This document shows positions 1-9,830 of a stretch of DNA of 64,000 nt, piece after piece. A program made the translations under genes and the position numbers. Below the pieces are notes generated by a model that was not told the origin of the DNA, ran no database searches, and saw only the letters and a list, made by a program, of their open reading frames with translations. Source of the DNA: Bolinopsis microptera (taxonomy: Eukaryota; Ctenophora; Tentaculata; Lobata; Bolinopsidae); contig NC_087077.1 of the NCBI RefSeq assembly GCF_026151205.1, positions 16,094,983 to 16,158,982 of the forward strand, written 5' to 3'. The first letter of the stretch is position 1, and the number at the start of each line of letters is the position of its first letter.

Positions 1-43
1 TGGGCAATTTATTAAATATTTATTTACGGCCAGCGCCCAGCAG

Positions 44-470
44 TAGAAGTCTCGGCAGCTTGATAAATCGCAAAATTAGCGACTATAATAACCGTCTTGA
101 CAGTCGAATAAATCGTAAATTTTAAAGAGCTCGTTTAACAATTCTGACACTGCGGATCGCAGGAAGTCTTGCAAGTTTTATACCCTAGATATATTGCTCA
201 TGCCTTACATTGAACCACTGCGTTCCTGAGAGCATATGTTTCAAAATATCTAAACGTTCGTCTAATAGGTTTAAACGATTCGCAAAATGGTTTGTCGGGA
301 GTCCTAAGACTCGCCCAATTATTAAGATCCACACATGGCACAAAGTACCCAATCAAGGAAGGGACAGCTTGACATGTTGCTTATGAGGGAAAATATTTCA
401 CAATATTATTAAACAGCCGTTTAATAGGTTTAAAAGGTTCATTAAGTAGTTTGTCGGTTGAAATTTTGTT
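44..470 (+). repeat. Left-arm copy of the two-arm inverted repeat family (partial)
   Basis: The sequence from the GTCTCGGCAGCTTGATAAAT start is shared with better copies near 2690, 9840, 14940 and 19030. The block around 262-300 (aataggtttaaac..gtttgtcggg) is repeated in weaker form at 424-460. No coding potential is seen. It is probably the decayed end of a non-autonomous DNA element that continues left of the window. Confidence 0.6.
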
Positions 471-1228
471 CAATAGATGTAACTCACAAAATTTGAAGCT
501 GGGGGGAGGTGGTAAAATTGCCAAAACATTGATTACGTAATATGTGAACCCCTTGCAAGGCTGTAAAGGGTGCTATATAGGGTGTATATATAGTATATAC
601 CGTATATATACGGTACTGTTAGGGTATCCTTTAAAAATGTGAATAGCTTAAATCCACCGGGACTCGGGAGGCATGAAAAACACAAAAATGCTGCACCAAA
701 ATTAACAGTATTCACAGTTTTTAACCTGGAATTTTTAAAAATTGGTTATTTCGAAATAATTTGTAAAGGATCGTACTCGTCTCGATGAGACTAAACTTTA
801 GAGACTAAAATAATAATATTTGATGACACAATAAATTCCTAAAATCTTGAACCCTAACTCCCCACATCCAGAAACACGCCATCTTGCCAGGCAGCCTGGG
901 AGGAAATTTTTTTGGGAGGAAAAAACGGGAGGAAAAGACGAAATTTTGAGAAGTTACTCCTAAATTTCGAAATATTTTTTTGGAATAAAGACAAATTAAT
1001 TGAGGAAATTTTCGAAGAAAATTTTTCGATTGTATAAAAATCAAAGAGGAACATCCTGTCAGTTTTGGAACACAGTGAAATATTCTGATTGAAGAATGCA
1101 GATTGCTGTTGTGAAGTTACCAAATTTATGTGAGTACTTGATTCTTTTCAATCCCAGTTTATTGCTGTCCTAAAAATTTCGTTAATGCCAAATGTCGTCT
1201 AAAACACCCTATTTCGCAAAAATTTTCC
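471..1228. other. AT-rich sequence without a recognisable gene
   Basis: It contains TATATAC runs near 580-620 and a purine-rich block near 895-945. Open frames here are short and of low complexity. I see no gene, RNA or bounded transposon. Confidence 0.5.
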
Positions 1229-1270
1229 GGGGGCTGCGCCCCCCTAGCCCCCGCCAAGGGGCGGAGCCCC
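1229..1270. repeat. Pair of GC-rich three-base-loop hairpins
   Basis: GGGGGC-TGC-GCCCCC (1229-1243) and GGGGC-GGA-GCCCC (1258-1270) are adjacent perfect hairpins with three-base loops in otherwise AT-rich DNA. Similar clusters occur at 3422-3480 and 47192-47243. Function unknown. Confidence 0.7.
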
Positions 1271-2504
1271 TGGACCCTGCTGGGGTAGTGAAAGCTTCCA
1301 TACCAAAAAATTTTTAGCAGAGAGTATCCTAAACTTCCTATCTATCACATCCTAATAAAGCGAATTTAGCAGCAGAGGTCGGTAGCCAGAGCTACAGAGA
1401 CAAAAAGGCCATCCTGTATTAATATTATGGCACTTACGAAAATGACCCAGTAGGAACTGCTGGTGAGCCACAAGCAGTTCCCCTACCGAGATCCCTGGTG
1501 ATCCGTTTTTGCTGTACTCTCGGTCATATTTCCAGGGCAGTCACATGACTAAATGTTTGTTGTCTGAAAGGTGTCAAAGCCCCTAGGATTAGAGATAAGA
1601 CCCAAAAATGGGAATTCGGAGCAAATTCGAAAATATGTATAATCTTGACTAAACGCTATATTTTTCTATCGTTGAGAAGAAGTATTTCGGTCTGACTGGT
1701 GTCCATACGTCAAGAAGTAGGGAATTTTATGCTTAAGACGAGGGTTCAACACCCATCAGCGTAGCTAAAACCAGTAAGAAGATATTTGAGCTCAAAACCA
1801 CCTGAGGGGTAAAATTTTACCGTGTGAAAGATCGAGGCTAGGTCAAACTATCGGCTTTAGCAGGTCTATAATGGTACCATGTAAAAATCAAAGTGCTTGG
1901 AGCCTTGCCTGGTGTTGTTCCTACAAGAAAATATCTCCAAAGGGTGGAAGGTGGTTGGGTTCTTTAGGATGGGGCTAGATCGTATTTTTCTGCGAAAACC
2001 ACATCTTTACTTGCAGCCCATAGGGTTAATTTCGTCCCAAAAGTGATCGACCAAAGTGAATCTCAACCTGGCAACACATGTACATGCCCAGAATATGGCT
2101 AGCAAGCATACATGGGCCCTAGGGCACAAAAAGAAGAGACTGCGCCACCACGATTTTAGGCTTAACTGTACAGACGGATTTTTGAGCTTGAAGAAAGAAG
2201 CCCTCCTGAACCAATCAAAATGGGCTCATGGGCGCTTGTCATTGACCATACTTGTTTAAAATTGCCCGCTTTACAACGCTGTTTCATTGGTTTGAACCAA
2301 AAATAGTTTTATCGACACTAAAAAGACCCTTGAAAAAGTCCCATTTTTTATTCATCACCCGTTATTTAAATTTTGAAGCCTAAAATCGAACAGAACAAGT
2401 CTGTGCTGACACTTAATTAGCGATATTATTCATTTTTTGTTGGTATTTTGGCGTCACAATCCACATATTATCAAGAAATGTCCAATACTGGAAAATATTT
2501 AGTT
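1271..2504. other. No supported gene
   Basis: Unique-looking, moderately AT-rich sequence. A 67-codon frame at 2056-2259 has no resemblance to any family I know and is not supported. No bounded repeat was found. Confidence 0.45.
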
Positions 2505-2529
2505 TAGGCTTACCTTTCATATAATATTT
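2505..2529 (-). repeat. Terminus shared with the foldback element at 15.8 kb
   Basis: The reverse complement matches 15822-15843 (TATATGAAAGGTAAGCCTAA). This suggests that a second, decayed member of that foldback family once ended here. Confidence 0.45.
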
Positions 2530-2654
2530 GTTAGACTCAAAAATATTTATATTTGCACAATCTAGATCCTTATTTCAGTTCTTTAAAAATATTCGGATAT
2601 TTTTTTGTCCGGTAATAAATGCATTTAAACTGGTATTCCTGCTCCCGTTACGAC

Positions 2655-3130
2655 ATTAACTCACACAGTGTCACATAAGGATTAAGGAGCTGTACAAGTC
2701 TTGGCAGCTTGATAAATAGCAGAGTTATAATGACTAGAATATCTAAATAAACCGGTTCTGTGGCAGTCGAATAAATCGAACATTTTAAAGATCTCATTAA
2801 ATAATTCTGACACTGTCAACTCAGGAAGTCTTGCTGCAGGTATTACAATCTATATATTGCTCATACATTACATCAAATCTCCGCTTATCATTATATAAGA
2901 CTGAGATCAAATAATCCAAAATATTTAAACGACCGCTTGATAAATTTAAACGGTTCTAGAGGTAGTTTGTCGGATTCTTGAAATATTTGCAGGAAGTTGC
3001 CATGGTTATGTTATTTAAAATAAGCGCAGCGAAATTACCAAAACCTTTTAAGCCGTAACTACAAAACTGACAGCTTATAAGTTTAACTCACGCTCCTTCG
3101 CTTATTTTTAGTCGTAGGGACTAGCCTTAT
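2655..3130 (+). repeat. Left-arm copy of the two-arm inverted repeat family
   Basis: It starts near GGAGCTGTACAAGTCTTGGC and includes GACTGAGATCAAATAATCC and GGTAGTTTGTCGGATTC, and ends with CGCTCCTTCG..TTTTTAGTCGT. It is collinear with 9830-10290, 14930-15370 and 19020-19400. No right arm follows. Confidence 0.75.
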
Positions 3131-3224
3131 TAAGGTCTTTACTTTTAGTACGGGCCTTATTTTATTCAAGCTAAAATACTCTCTCTAAACATAAGATAAA
3201 CTGAAGATAATTTCAAATGTATCG

Positions 3225-3395
3225 TTAATATCAATCAATATAATAATATCAATCAATATAATAATATCAATCAATATAATAATATCAATCAATATAATAA
3301 TATCAATCAATATAATAATATCAATCAATACAATAATATCAATCAATATAATAATATCAATCAATACAATAATATCAATCAATATAATAACATAA
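3225..3395 (+). repeat. 18-bp tandem repeat (about 9 copies)
   Basis: The unit AATATCAATCAATATAAT repeats about nine times with few changes. It creates a spurious isoleucine/aspartate frame on the minus strand. It sits at the left end of the inverted-repeat unit described at 3225-4375, and one related copy occurs at the right end (4351-4373). Confidence 0.9.
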
Positions 3396-3421
3396 ACCCG
3401 CCACGCAAAGGGTTTATATAA

Positions 3422-3527
3422 CAGATCATCCCGCGCTAGCGGGATGATCTGATAAACACATACGAGTGCGCGCAGCGCACGAGTTTTGTGTTAATATGTA
3501 ATCCCGAAGCGCCAGCTGAGGGATTAC
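3422..3527. repeat. Cluster of three perfect hairpins
   Basis: In order: a 13-bp stem (3422-3434 with 3439-3451, loop GCTA), a 6-bp stem GTGCGC-GCA-GCGCAC (3466-3480) and an 8-bp stem GTAATCCC/GGGATTAC (3498-3505 with 3520-3527). A weaker AAACCC/GGGTTT pair precedes them. They could extrude as single-strand structures. No terminator-like role can be claimed. Confidence 0.75.
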
Positions 3528-3602
3528 ATTTATTTAGCCCTGAGCGTGAAGTGTTTATGGATTATAATTATCTCCGGCGATTTCGACAAGGGATTTATAC
3601 TT

Positions 3603-3842
3603 TTAGACAGAATACATAGTCTTCATCTTCAAGTCAAATCCAACAGAAACAAGAAAGCACTCTAAAATGTAGTTGAGTCGTTGAACAGGAATTTGGTCAA
3701 AGTCATTGAAGTCACGAGCAAATCTGGATGACTGAAGCCAAGAATTAAATTTGTTTAGAGCCCAGTTGTTGACTCTAACTGTACTGTCCGGAACACGATT
3801 GGAAAGCAGTTCATCAATCTGAATGTCAAACCGATCTGTCAT
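3603..3842 (-). CDS. Fragment resembling the N-terminal core-binding domain of a Crypton-type tyrosine recombinase (DUF3504/ZMYM-like)
   Basis: The ORF opens with ATG at 3842 and gives 79 residues. Its order of residues, a short helix (DELLSNRVPDSTVRVNNWA), then LNKFNSWLQ, then a helix ending in LNYILECFLVSV, resembles the SAM-like domain preceding the catalytic domain in Crypton recombinases and in derived host proteins of the ZMYM, QRICH1 and KCTD1 group. The expected continuation (a basic turn followed by a Tyr-Pro-rich helix and the R..H..R..Y catalytic domain) is missing; the frame stops at 3603, so this is a broken gene or a single exon. The CpG-rich tract upstream could hold its promoter. 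The family call is by recalled pattern only. Confidence 0.35.
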   Translation of the reverse strand: MTDRFDIQIDELLSNRVPDSTVRVNNWALNKFNSWLQSSRFARDFNDFDQIPVQRLNYILECFLVSVGFDLKMKTMYSV

Positions 3843-4049
3843 AGTGGAGCAATAGCTTGAACGTTAGCAGGAACAAGAGCTGGAAGGAGAGCAAGCAAAA
3901 CAATACTATTTTTAGGGCACGGACAAGGGTAGCTGGCTAGTCGCCAACTTCTCACGCCACGCGTTGGAGAAATTCCAAGAATTAGCTGCTTTGGCAACGT
4001 TCCCAGGAATTAGCGTGTAAAAGAAGTGGACGGTTACGATGTTTCATAT

Positions 4050-4133
4050 CACGTGGTGCGCTTTCGTGTCACGTGGTATAGACCCGGCGTATGCTATTGG
4101 TGGCACGTGGTACGCACGTGACGCGCCCACGTG
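4050..4133. promoter_or_regulatory. Cluster of five CACGTG palindromes
   Basis: CACGTG occurs at 4050, 4070, 4104, 4115 and 4128, five times in 84 bp, inside a CpG-rich patch. CACGTG is the class E-box core bound by bHLH-ZIP factors such as MYC/MAX and USF. It lies about 210-290 bp upstream of the minus-strand ATG at 3842 and may be its promoter region. That role is inferred. Confidence 0.55.
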
Positions 4134-4406
4134 ATCGCGCGTCTAACTGTTCTACTATTATCGAGTTCTAATCAGCAGTATCATTGATTATTGTAAGTCG
4201 GAGAATTGAATGATAAACATCAGTTACGACTGAAAAGCGGGCCGGGTTTATACAAATTTCCGGGGCGGGATGATATCACCTTGAGATGTTTATCTAACAG
4301 CGGGCCGGGCTGAGTGATAATATGATCCCGCGTCGAAATCCCGGAGATATTTATAATAATATCAATTAATATCACACTTTCGAGCCAAATTTGGCAGGAA
4401 AGCAGA

Positions 4407-4467
4407 ATTGATATTGCATGCCCCGATGGGGAGCACTAGCTCTCACCCGGGGGCATGAAATATCAAT
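4407..4467. repeat. 61-bp imperfect palindrome
   Basis: ATTGATAT-t-GCATGCCCC pairs with GGGGGCATG-aa-ATATCAAT, with a small inner GAGC/GCTC stem. It looks like a tiny hairpin element; no target duplication was identified. Confidence 0.7.
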
Positions 4468-5633
4468 CAGTTGAGAGAGTCTGATATTCCCATAGGAACA
4501 AGGAGCCCACTCTCAACAACTGTTCTACTACTGTGAGGTACTGATTTAAATAAAGATTTAAATCAACAACCAGAAGTAGTCTATGACCGTAAATGCAATG
4601 ATCAGATAAATTTTCCAGATTTAGGAAAAATATATATTTATACCTTGTTTTAAAAACATTTCCTTGCGTTTGAGATGTGTTAAGCAAAATACAATTTTTT
4701 GTTGTAAAACTTTTTCAAGCTGTTGCTTTTTTACTGCACTTCATAGTTCAAAACCTAATTAGGCTTCGGATGATGAAACAAAGTAAAAACTCCCTGGTTT
4801 GTACGAGTTTCAAGCGACTTAAGGTTACTGAAAACGAGATCAAAGTTTACAAGCAGACTTGAAAGTTGCACAAAGTTTTGGTACTTGTCAGCGATACAAT
4901 CAATCAGGCTCATTAATTTCCTTAATCGCTTACTTGAAATTAAAAAGGAAGTGTCAGAACAAACTACAGTCACCCTCACAAAAAGTAGTAAACACAGAAA
5001 CGATATTTGATCTATTCGAAGGAAGAAAACACACAAAACAAGAATCTTCTGTGAGCCATATTCCATATAGTAATTGTGCAGAAATTATACTAGGATTTTC
5101 CAAACCGGCTTCCCCTAGAATGGCTTGCGAAATTCGTGGCTGATATATAAAGAGACTTATAAATTCTGAACAATAAAGAGTGAAAATTCTATCCCTGCAC
5201 CAGTTTTAACTGAAGTTTAGTTAGTGCAACAAAAACATTCTATAAAATATATTATGTATATAAAGATATCAAGGGACGAATGGCGTAACTTAATCAGCTA
5301 ATTCAGTTATAAATTGGTCTGGTCGCTGGGGCAAATTTAGGTCCGATGATTGATATGCTGCCATTCTTTAGACCAATTCAATATTGCTAACAGTACGGGA
5401 GAACTGCCTGGCAATGACCAGGGTGGTTATAAAGTTATAAAAGGCTGGTGAAGTGCGTTCTAAAATGGTATTACCAGGCCGATTATCGGGCTATTAAGTC
5501 AAGAGTTACTTTCATAAACAATACTAAAGAGTACGGATGTCTGCTCTTGATATTAAAACAATCTAGAGTTGTATTGAAGAGATACATTATATTACTGCTG
5601 TTCTGATAATTTCTAGTGAAGCATATAATGGCA
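4468..5633. other. No supported gene
   Basis: Open frames of about 100 codons exist on both strands at 4755-5143. Neither shows a known domain and they overlap each other. The rest is AT-rich unique sequence. Confidence 0.4.
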
Positions 5634-7140
5634 AGATGAATATAAGCAGACTGTACTCGATAAAATCCAATATTTTAATACTCGATAAAATTCAATAAAA
5701 GTCAATGATTACAAGTTCCAGTGATAAATCATTCTGAAATAACAGACAATCAAGACGGACGATAATATTGTTGATATATGTATTAGGGCGTGTAGTACGA
5801 GTACAACATGAACAGTTGAAAATTTGGACTTATAAATAGACAATCATGGCGCCACAGCCCAATTCAAATATAACAACCAGGAAATACTATCACCTTATCG
5901 CAGATTAGTATTACATGATAAGGACTAGGGTGTAATCAACACTAAAACAGATGTTCTATACATTATACATCTTCAGTTTTAATGACTCAAAATATATCTA
6001 ATAGAAATAAAGTATACGAATCACCTCACATCAATTGATTTGCAGGATGTAATTACGTATCAAACGCGCTCGCGGCGGAATATTCTAGACTCATAAGTAC
6101 AAGACCCATAGGCGGAAAACACATTAATATCGCATGCACTAGGTATCAGTACAAAGCAAATTCAGCGCGGCACACAGCATTCACTGTGTCATAAATGTGA
6201 AACGCGAGATTCTAATTTCACGTATTGTATCTTTAATAATATCTGAAATACTAACTTATCGAGAGCTATATATAGCTTGGACATTATAAACATAAATAAG
6301 TTCGACATGTCTAGTTTGCTTTGGTGAGATTTATAACTAAAGTTTGATCAAATTCTGCTTTCCCGGCCAAATTTGGCTCCAAATAATGGCAAATTATGGC
6401 AAGGAAGATGAATACTGACTAAGAACTATAAAGCACACTATACTCGATAAAATTCTAACTTGTCAACGATTGCAAGTTGCATTGATTAAATCATTTTGAA
6501 ATAACAGACAGTCAAGAATCAAAACGGACGATAACATTTTTGATGTGAATTAGGGCCTGTGGTGTATAATGTGGACTGATAGATTATAGATACTAATTAT
6601 AGCTCCACAACTCTATTTAAATACAAGAACTAGGAAATACTTTCACCTTATCGCAGATACACATTTATGATAAGGACTCTGATGTATTTAATCAACACTT
6701 GAACGGATGTTCTACACATAGTATATTTTCGGTAGTAATGATCAAGTATAAAATTACCTCACACCAATTAATATGCAGGATATAATTTGTGATTAATAAG
6801 ACGCGGTGATCGTGGCGGAATATTCTAGACGCCAATAAGTACAAGTCCCATGGTCGATAAATATAATAATATTCAATGCACTACGTATCACTTGTGAGTA
6901 TAAAGCAAATTGGGCGCGGCATACAGCATTCACTGTGTCATAAATGTGATGAGCACGTGAGATCTTAATTGTACGTATTGTATCTTCGATATCTGAAATA
7001 CTAACTCATTGAGAGCTATATATAGCTTGAATATTATAAACATAAATAAGTTCGACATGTCTAGTTTGCTTTGGTGACATTTATAACTAACGTTTGATCA
7101 AATTCTGCTTTCCCGGCCAAATTTGGCTCCAAAGAAAGTG
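5634..7140 (+). repeat. Diverged tandem duplication, about 750-bp units
   Basis: Unit 1 (about 5634-6390) and unit 2 (about 6398-7140) are collinear. Both hold ACTCGATAAAAT, GAAATAACAGACA, CACCTTATCGCAGAT, GGCGGAATATTCTAGAC, GCATTCACTGTGTCATAAAT and GAGAGCTATATATAGCTTG, and both end with the same TTCGACATGTCTAGTTTGC...GGCCAAATTTGGCTCCAAA block. They differ by many substitutions and small indels, so the duplication is old. No coding frame is conserved between the units. Confidence 0.85.
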
Positions 7141-7153
7141 TGATAAAACATTA

Positions 7154-7318
7154 ATCACATGCCTTCTCATGCGATATCAACATTTTCAAAACTCGGCAAG
7201 CCTCGTGATTGAAAATGTCGATATAACCCTCGGCAAGCCTCGGGAAATATCGAAACTTTCGCTAACTCGGCAAGCCTCGTGGGCGAAAGTTTTGATATCG
7301 CATGAGAAGGCATGTGAT
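7154..7318. repeat. Cloverleaf (four-way junction) palindromic repeat
   Basis: A perfect 27-bp outer stem (7154-7180 with 7292-7318) encloses three successive hairpins: 7181-7217 (stem CATTTTCAA), 7219-7252 (stem CGATAT) and 7253/4-7291 (stem AACTTTCGC). Each carries the same 14-nt loop CTCGGCAAGCCTCG (7192-7205, 7230-7243, 7266-7279). Almost no base is left unpaired at the junction. It has no coding content and is unrelated to tRNA in sequence. Confidence 0.9.
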
Positions 7319-8178
7319 AAATGTATAATATAATGCTTTTGGACACGAAGGGAAACACACAACGTAAGGCTTGAAATCTTCGTAAAACTACATCCTGTAA
7401 AAACATTTAACTTTAAGATAAGCACTCTATCAAGTAAAATTCATATATAATCATCATAATTTATTAAACCAAACTTAAAAATTGGCAGGCAAAATTTAAT
7501 CAGTCAAAATTCATAGCATCAATTAATATACTATGTCTATGAGTTCTGTAAATTGTTTATAGAAATGATCCTGATCCTATAGAAAAATATAATACTCTTC
7601 GCTATGTGTGGGGAGCTGGAGGTGATTAAAAGGACTCCATCCTGATAAAATGTTAGGGGCCGGGGTCTACCCTGATTTATTTTAATCAAAAAATTAATTT
7701 TTTTTTTCAAAAAGAAAAAAACTGGAGCAAAAATGAGTTGTAACCCCAAAAAAGCAATCGCTGGTGGAAATAGCGAGATTTGGGTTGTTAATTTTTATTC
7801 ATAACCCATAAGAAAAAAAAAGGTTTGGAAAATAATGATATTGGGATTGGTTTTATTGGAAATGTCAGTTTGAGATAACTTTATTCAAAAAACGACCTTT
7901 TTTTATTTTTTGGGCTTTTTAACACAACAAAAAACCTGTCTCCGGAGAGGGGGGGGGGGGGTTTCTAAATGATAATTACGCTAGTGTAATTTTGATACAA
8001 TTAGCTATGTGTAAAACTGATTAAGTGATGGCTGTTTAAAGTTTTTGCGGAGCAGAGTGATTACACTAAATGCTTTTGCACGTTGCCTGCAGATCGGAAA
8101 AAATAGAATAGATAAAAAATACGTCTAAAAAGATGGTTTTTATGATTCTAATGTATCGAGCAGATAATCCCCGTAACA
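7319..8178. other. No supported gene; homopolymer tracts
   Basis: Contains long A, T and G runs (a G run near 7950). Frames here are low complexity. The piece 7335-7405 (GACACGAAGGGAAACACACAA..CTACATC) recurs at 51295-51345 and weakly at 10858-10915, so it is part of a dispersed repeat. Confidence 0.5.
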
Positions 8179-8186
8179 GCAGCTAC

Positions 8187-8432
8187 CAGTGCTGAACACC
8201 GCCGCCGCCGTTTTCAAACGGCGTACACGGCATGAACCTGTTTATAGTTATACGCCGAATGCGCCGTTTCGTAATTTTAGCAAGAATTTTTTTGAAACTG
8301 TCAAAAATTGCTCTCCATTATTTAAGCGAAAAATTTAATCTGCGAAATCACGTGACCTCACGCCGATTACGCCGCCGACGATTTTAACAACGTCGCCGCC
8401 GTTTTGGAAAAAAACGGCGGCGTGCAGCACTG
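8187..8432. mobile_element. hAT-type MITE, 246 bp
   Basis: It begins CAGTGCTGAACACCGCCG and ends GTGCAGCACTG, as inverted termini. It is flanked by a perfect 8-bp target duplication GCAGCTAC (8179-8186 and 8433-8440). The 8-bp TSD and CAGTG-type ends are those of hAT-superfamily non-autonomous elements. It is rich in CGCCGCCG blocks repeated in both orientations near the ends. It has no transposase. Confidence 0.85.
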
Positions 8433-8452
8433 GCAGCTACATACTGTGCGAA

Positions 8453-8880
8453 GGGCAGCCATATGCTGACACGTGACAACAATTAACCAATAAAAGCAGT
8501 GGCCAATCAAATCACAGGACCACTCTCACTCAATATTACCCAGCCAAGTAGTAAACAAGCTACTATACAGCACGTGCTACATTGAACTAAATTCAGCCAC
8601 TAAGAACAAATCTATACGAGATCTGGACTTAATATCTAAACGATCGTTTACATTTTTTTCAATTTGCTACAAACAAGCGGAGATTTAATGTCAAGTATGG
8701 GCAATATACCATAGGTTATAATGCTTGCAGGACTTCCTTTTAGATTCATATTTTTAGAATTTTTAAATGACCTCTTTAAAATTTACAATTTATTTGACTT
8801 CCCAGACAGTTAATTCTGCGATGTATCAAGCTGCCTAGATCGAGACATCTACAGCTTCTGGTGAAATATAAATATTTAAA
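8453..8880 (+). repeat. Right-arm copy of the two-arm inverted repeat family
   Basis: It starts GGGCAGCCATATGCTGACAC, contains ACCAATAAAAGCAGTGGCC and the palindrome TAAACGATCGTTTA, and ends near AAGCTGCCTAGATCGAGAC..CTACAGCTTCTGG. Its distal half is the inverse of the left arm (CTTGGCAGCTTGATAAAT). Copies: 10310, 11879, 15405; remnant at 19808 and 20263. Confidence 0.8.
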
Positions 8881-9210
8881 CACTTCTCCGCAACATCAAA
8901 AACTTGTTAAACTCAACTACATTATACTAATAATCTGCATGGCTGCAAAGATTTTATTACATGTATACAGATAAACGAAAACATAATGTTCAAGTGTTAT
9001 TACTCGGTTAGATAGGCGAGGTATATTGCAAATATTATACATATATTTTTATATATATATAGTTGCATATAAATTGAAACGATCGGTTGAGTCAAACAAT
9101 TGTTTCAATCATGAAAGCATGATATCATCAGTGACAACTATATACCCTATATAGTTGCATATATATAATATAAGTCAATAAGTACATATATATATACATG
9201 ATATATACAT

Positions 9211-9444
9211 CGTTGTTAAATACGTCAAAAAATCGGCTTAAAATACGGCGTATTCAATGTTCGAGAGAAATACGTAAGAATATGTGAAGTTTCCAATCAA
9301 TAATCCCGAAAAAATTGAATTTAGACCCTGTTAAATTTTGTCCGGAATACGTCTAAAATTTTTCCGAAATACGCGAATTTTCGGCGACAAATACGTTTGC
9401 ATTATATGCATACGTTTGCTTGAAACGCTACGTATTTAACAGCA
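9211..9444. mobile_element. Small inverted-repeat insertion (about 234 bp)
   Basis: The ends TTGTTAAATACGT and ACGTATTTAACAGCA are inverted repeats. The interior has further TACG/CGTA motifs. The collinear second copy of this locus (14400-14432) lacks the segment, which supports an insertion into a TA-rich tract. The exact target duplication is not resolved. Confidence 0.55.
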
Positions 9445-9830
9445 TTACACATATATACACGGCATTATATGAAAGGGAGAGGAGCCTAACAAGTAACGTG
9501 CCCATAGGTTTGGGCGTCGAGTCTACTTTAAATTGTAGAGATACATGGTACTGCGGCAGAATTTATTTACGGTCATAAAAAGTTCTGCCATCACAGTTCT
9601 GTCGCAGTACTGTCGCAATACTGCCGCTTATACTATATAACATATTATAGTTTAGAATAACTAAACATAAGTCAATTTATTATTTATAAAAACTATTGAC
9701 TCATGTATAGTTATTTTTGTCACATTTCTGATTTCAATAATATTTCATTTGTTACAGCGGTAATAAGTAGAGCGCCCCTGTGCCTCTCTGATATCTTGAC
9801 ATTAAGTTTCACATAAACATCAGGCTTATT
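9444..9830 (+). repeat. Duplicated spacer with short minisatellite and hairpin
   Basis: It matches 14432-14930 (CACGGCATTATATGAAAGGG onward). It holds about four GTTCTGTC/GTACTGTCGCA repeats near 9580-9625 and an inverted repeat AATAACTAAACATAAGTCAA / TTGACTCATGTATAGTTATT at 9655-9710. Confidence 0.8.

Larger units (their letters stand above)
3225..4375. mobile_element. Candidate inverted-repeat unit carrying a recombinase-like ORF
   Basis: About 35 bp at 3561-3600 (TCTCCGGCGATTTCGAC) recurs inverted at 4321-4355 (GTCGAAATCCCGGAGA). GC-rich hairpin-prone tracts flank both sides, and ATATCAAT-type sequence lies at both outer ends. Between them are a minus-strand ORF resembling a tyrosine-recombinase N-terminal domain and an upstream CACGTG cluster. 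Classical Cryptons lack inverted repeats, so this may be a compound or host-derived unit. Boundaries are approximate and no target duplication was found. Confidence 0.4.

Noticed and set aside
854-1123. Two overlapping Phe/Lys-rich ORFs near 1 kb
   Set aside because: Low-complexity translations of AT-rich sequence; no ATG-led frame with domain character.
3185-3382. Ile/Asp-rich 65-codon ORF
   Set aside because: Translation of the 18-bp tandem repeat on the minus strand.
3225-3395. CRISPR-like array
   Set aside because: Contiguous satellite without unique spacers, in eukaryotic DNA with no cas genes.
4755-5143. Overlapping ORFs of about 100 codons on both strands
   Set aside because: The minus frame has a true ATG at 5066, but neither frame has a recognisable domain and the plus frame opens without ATG; kept as unassigned sequence.
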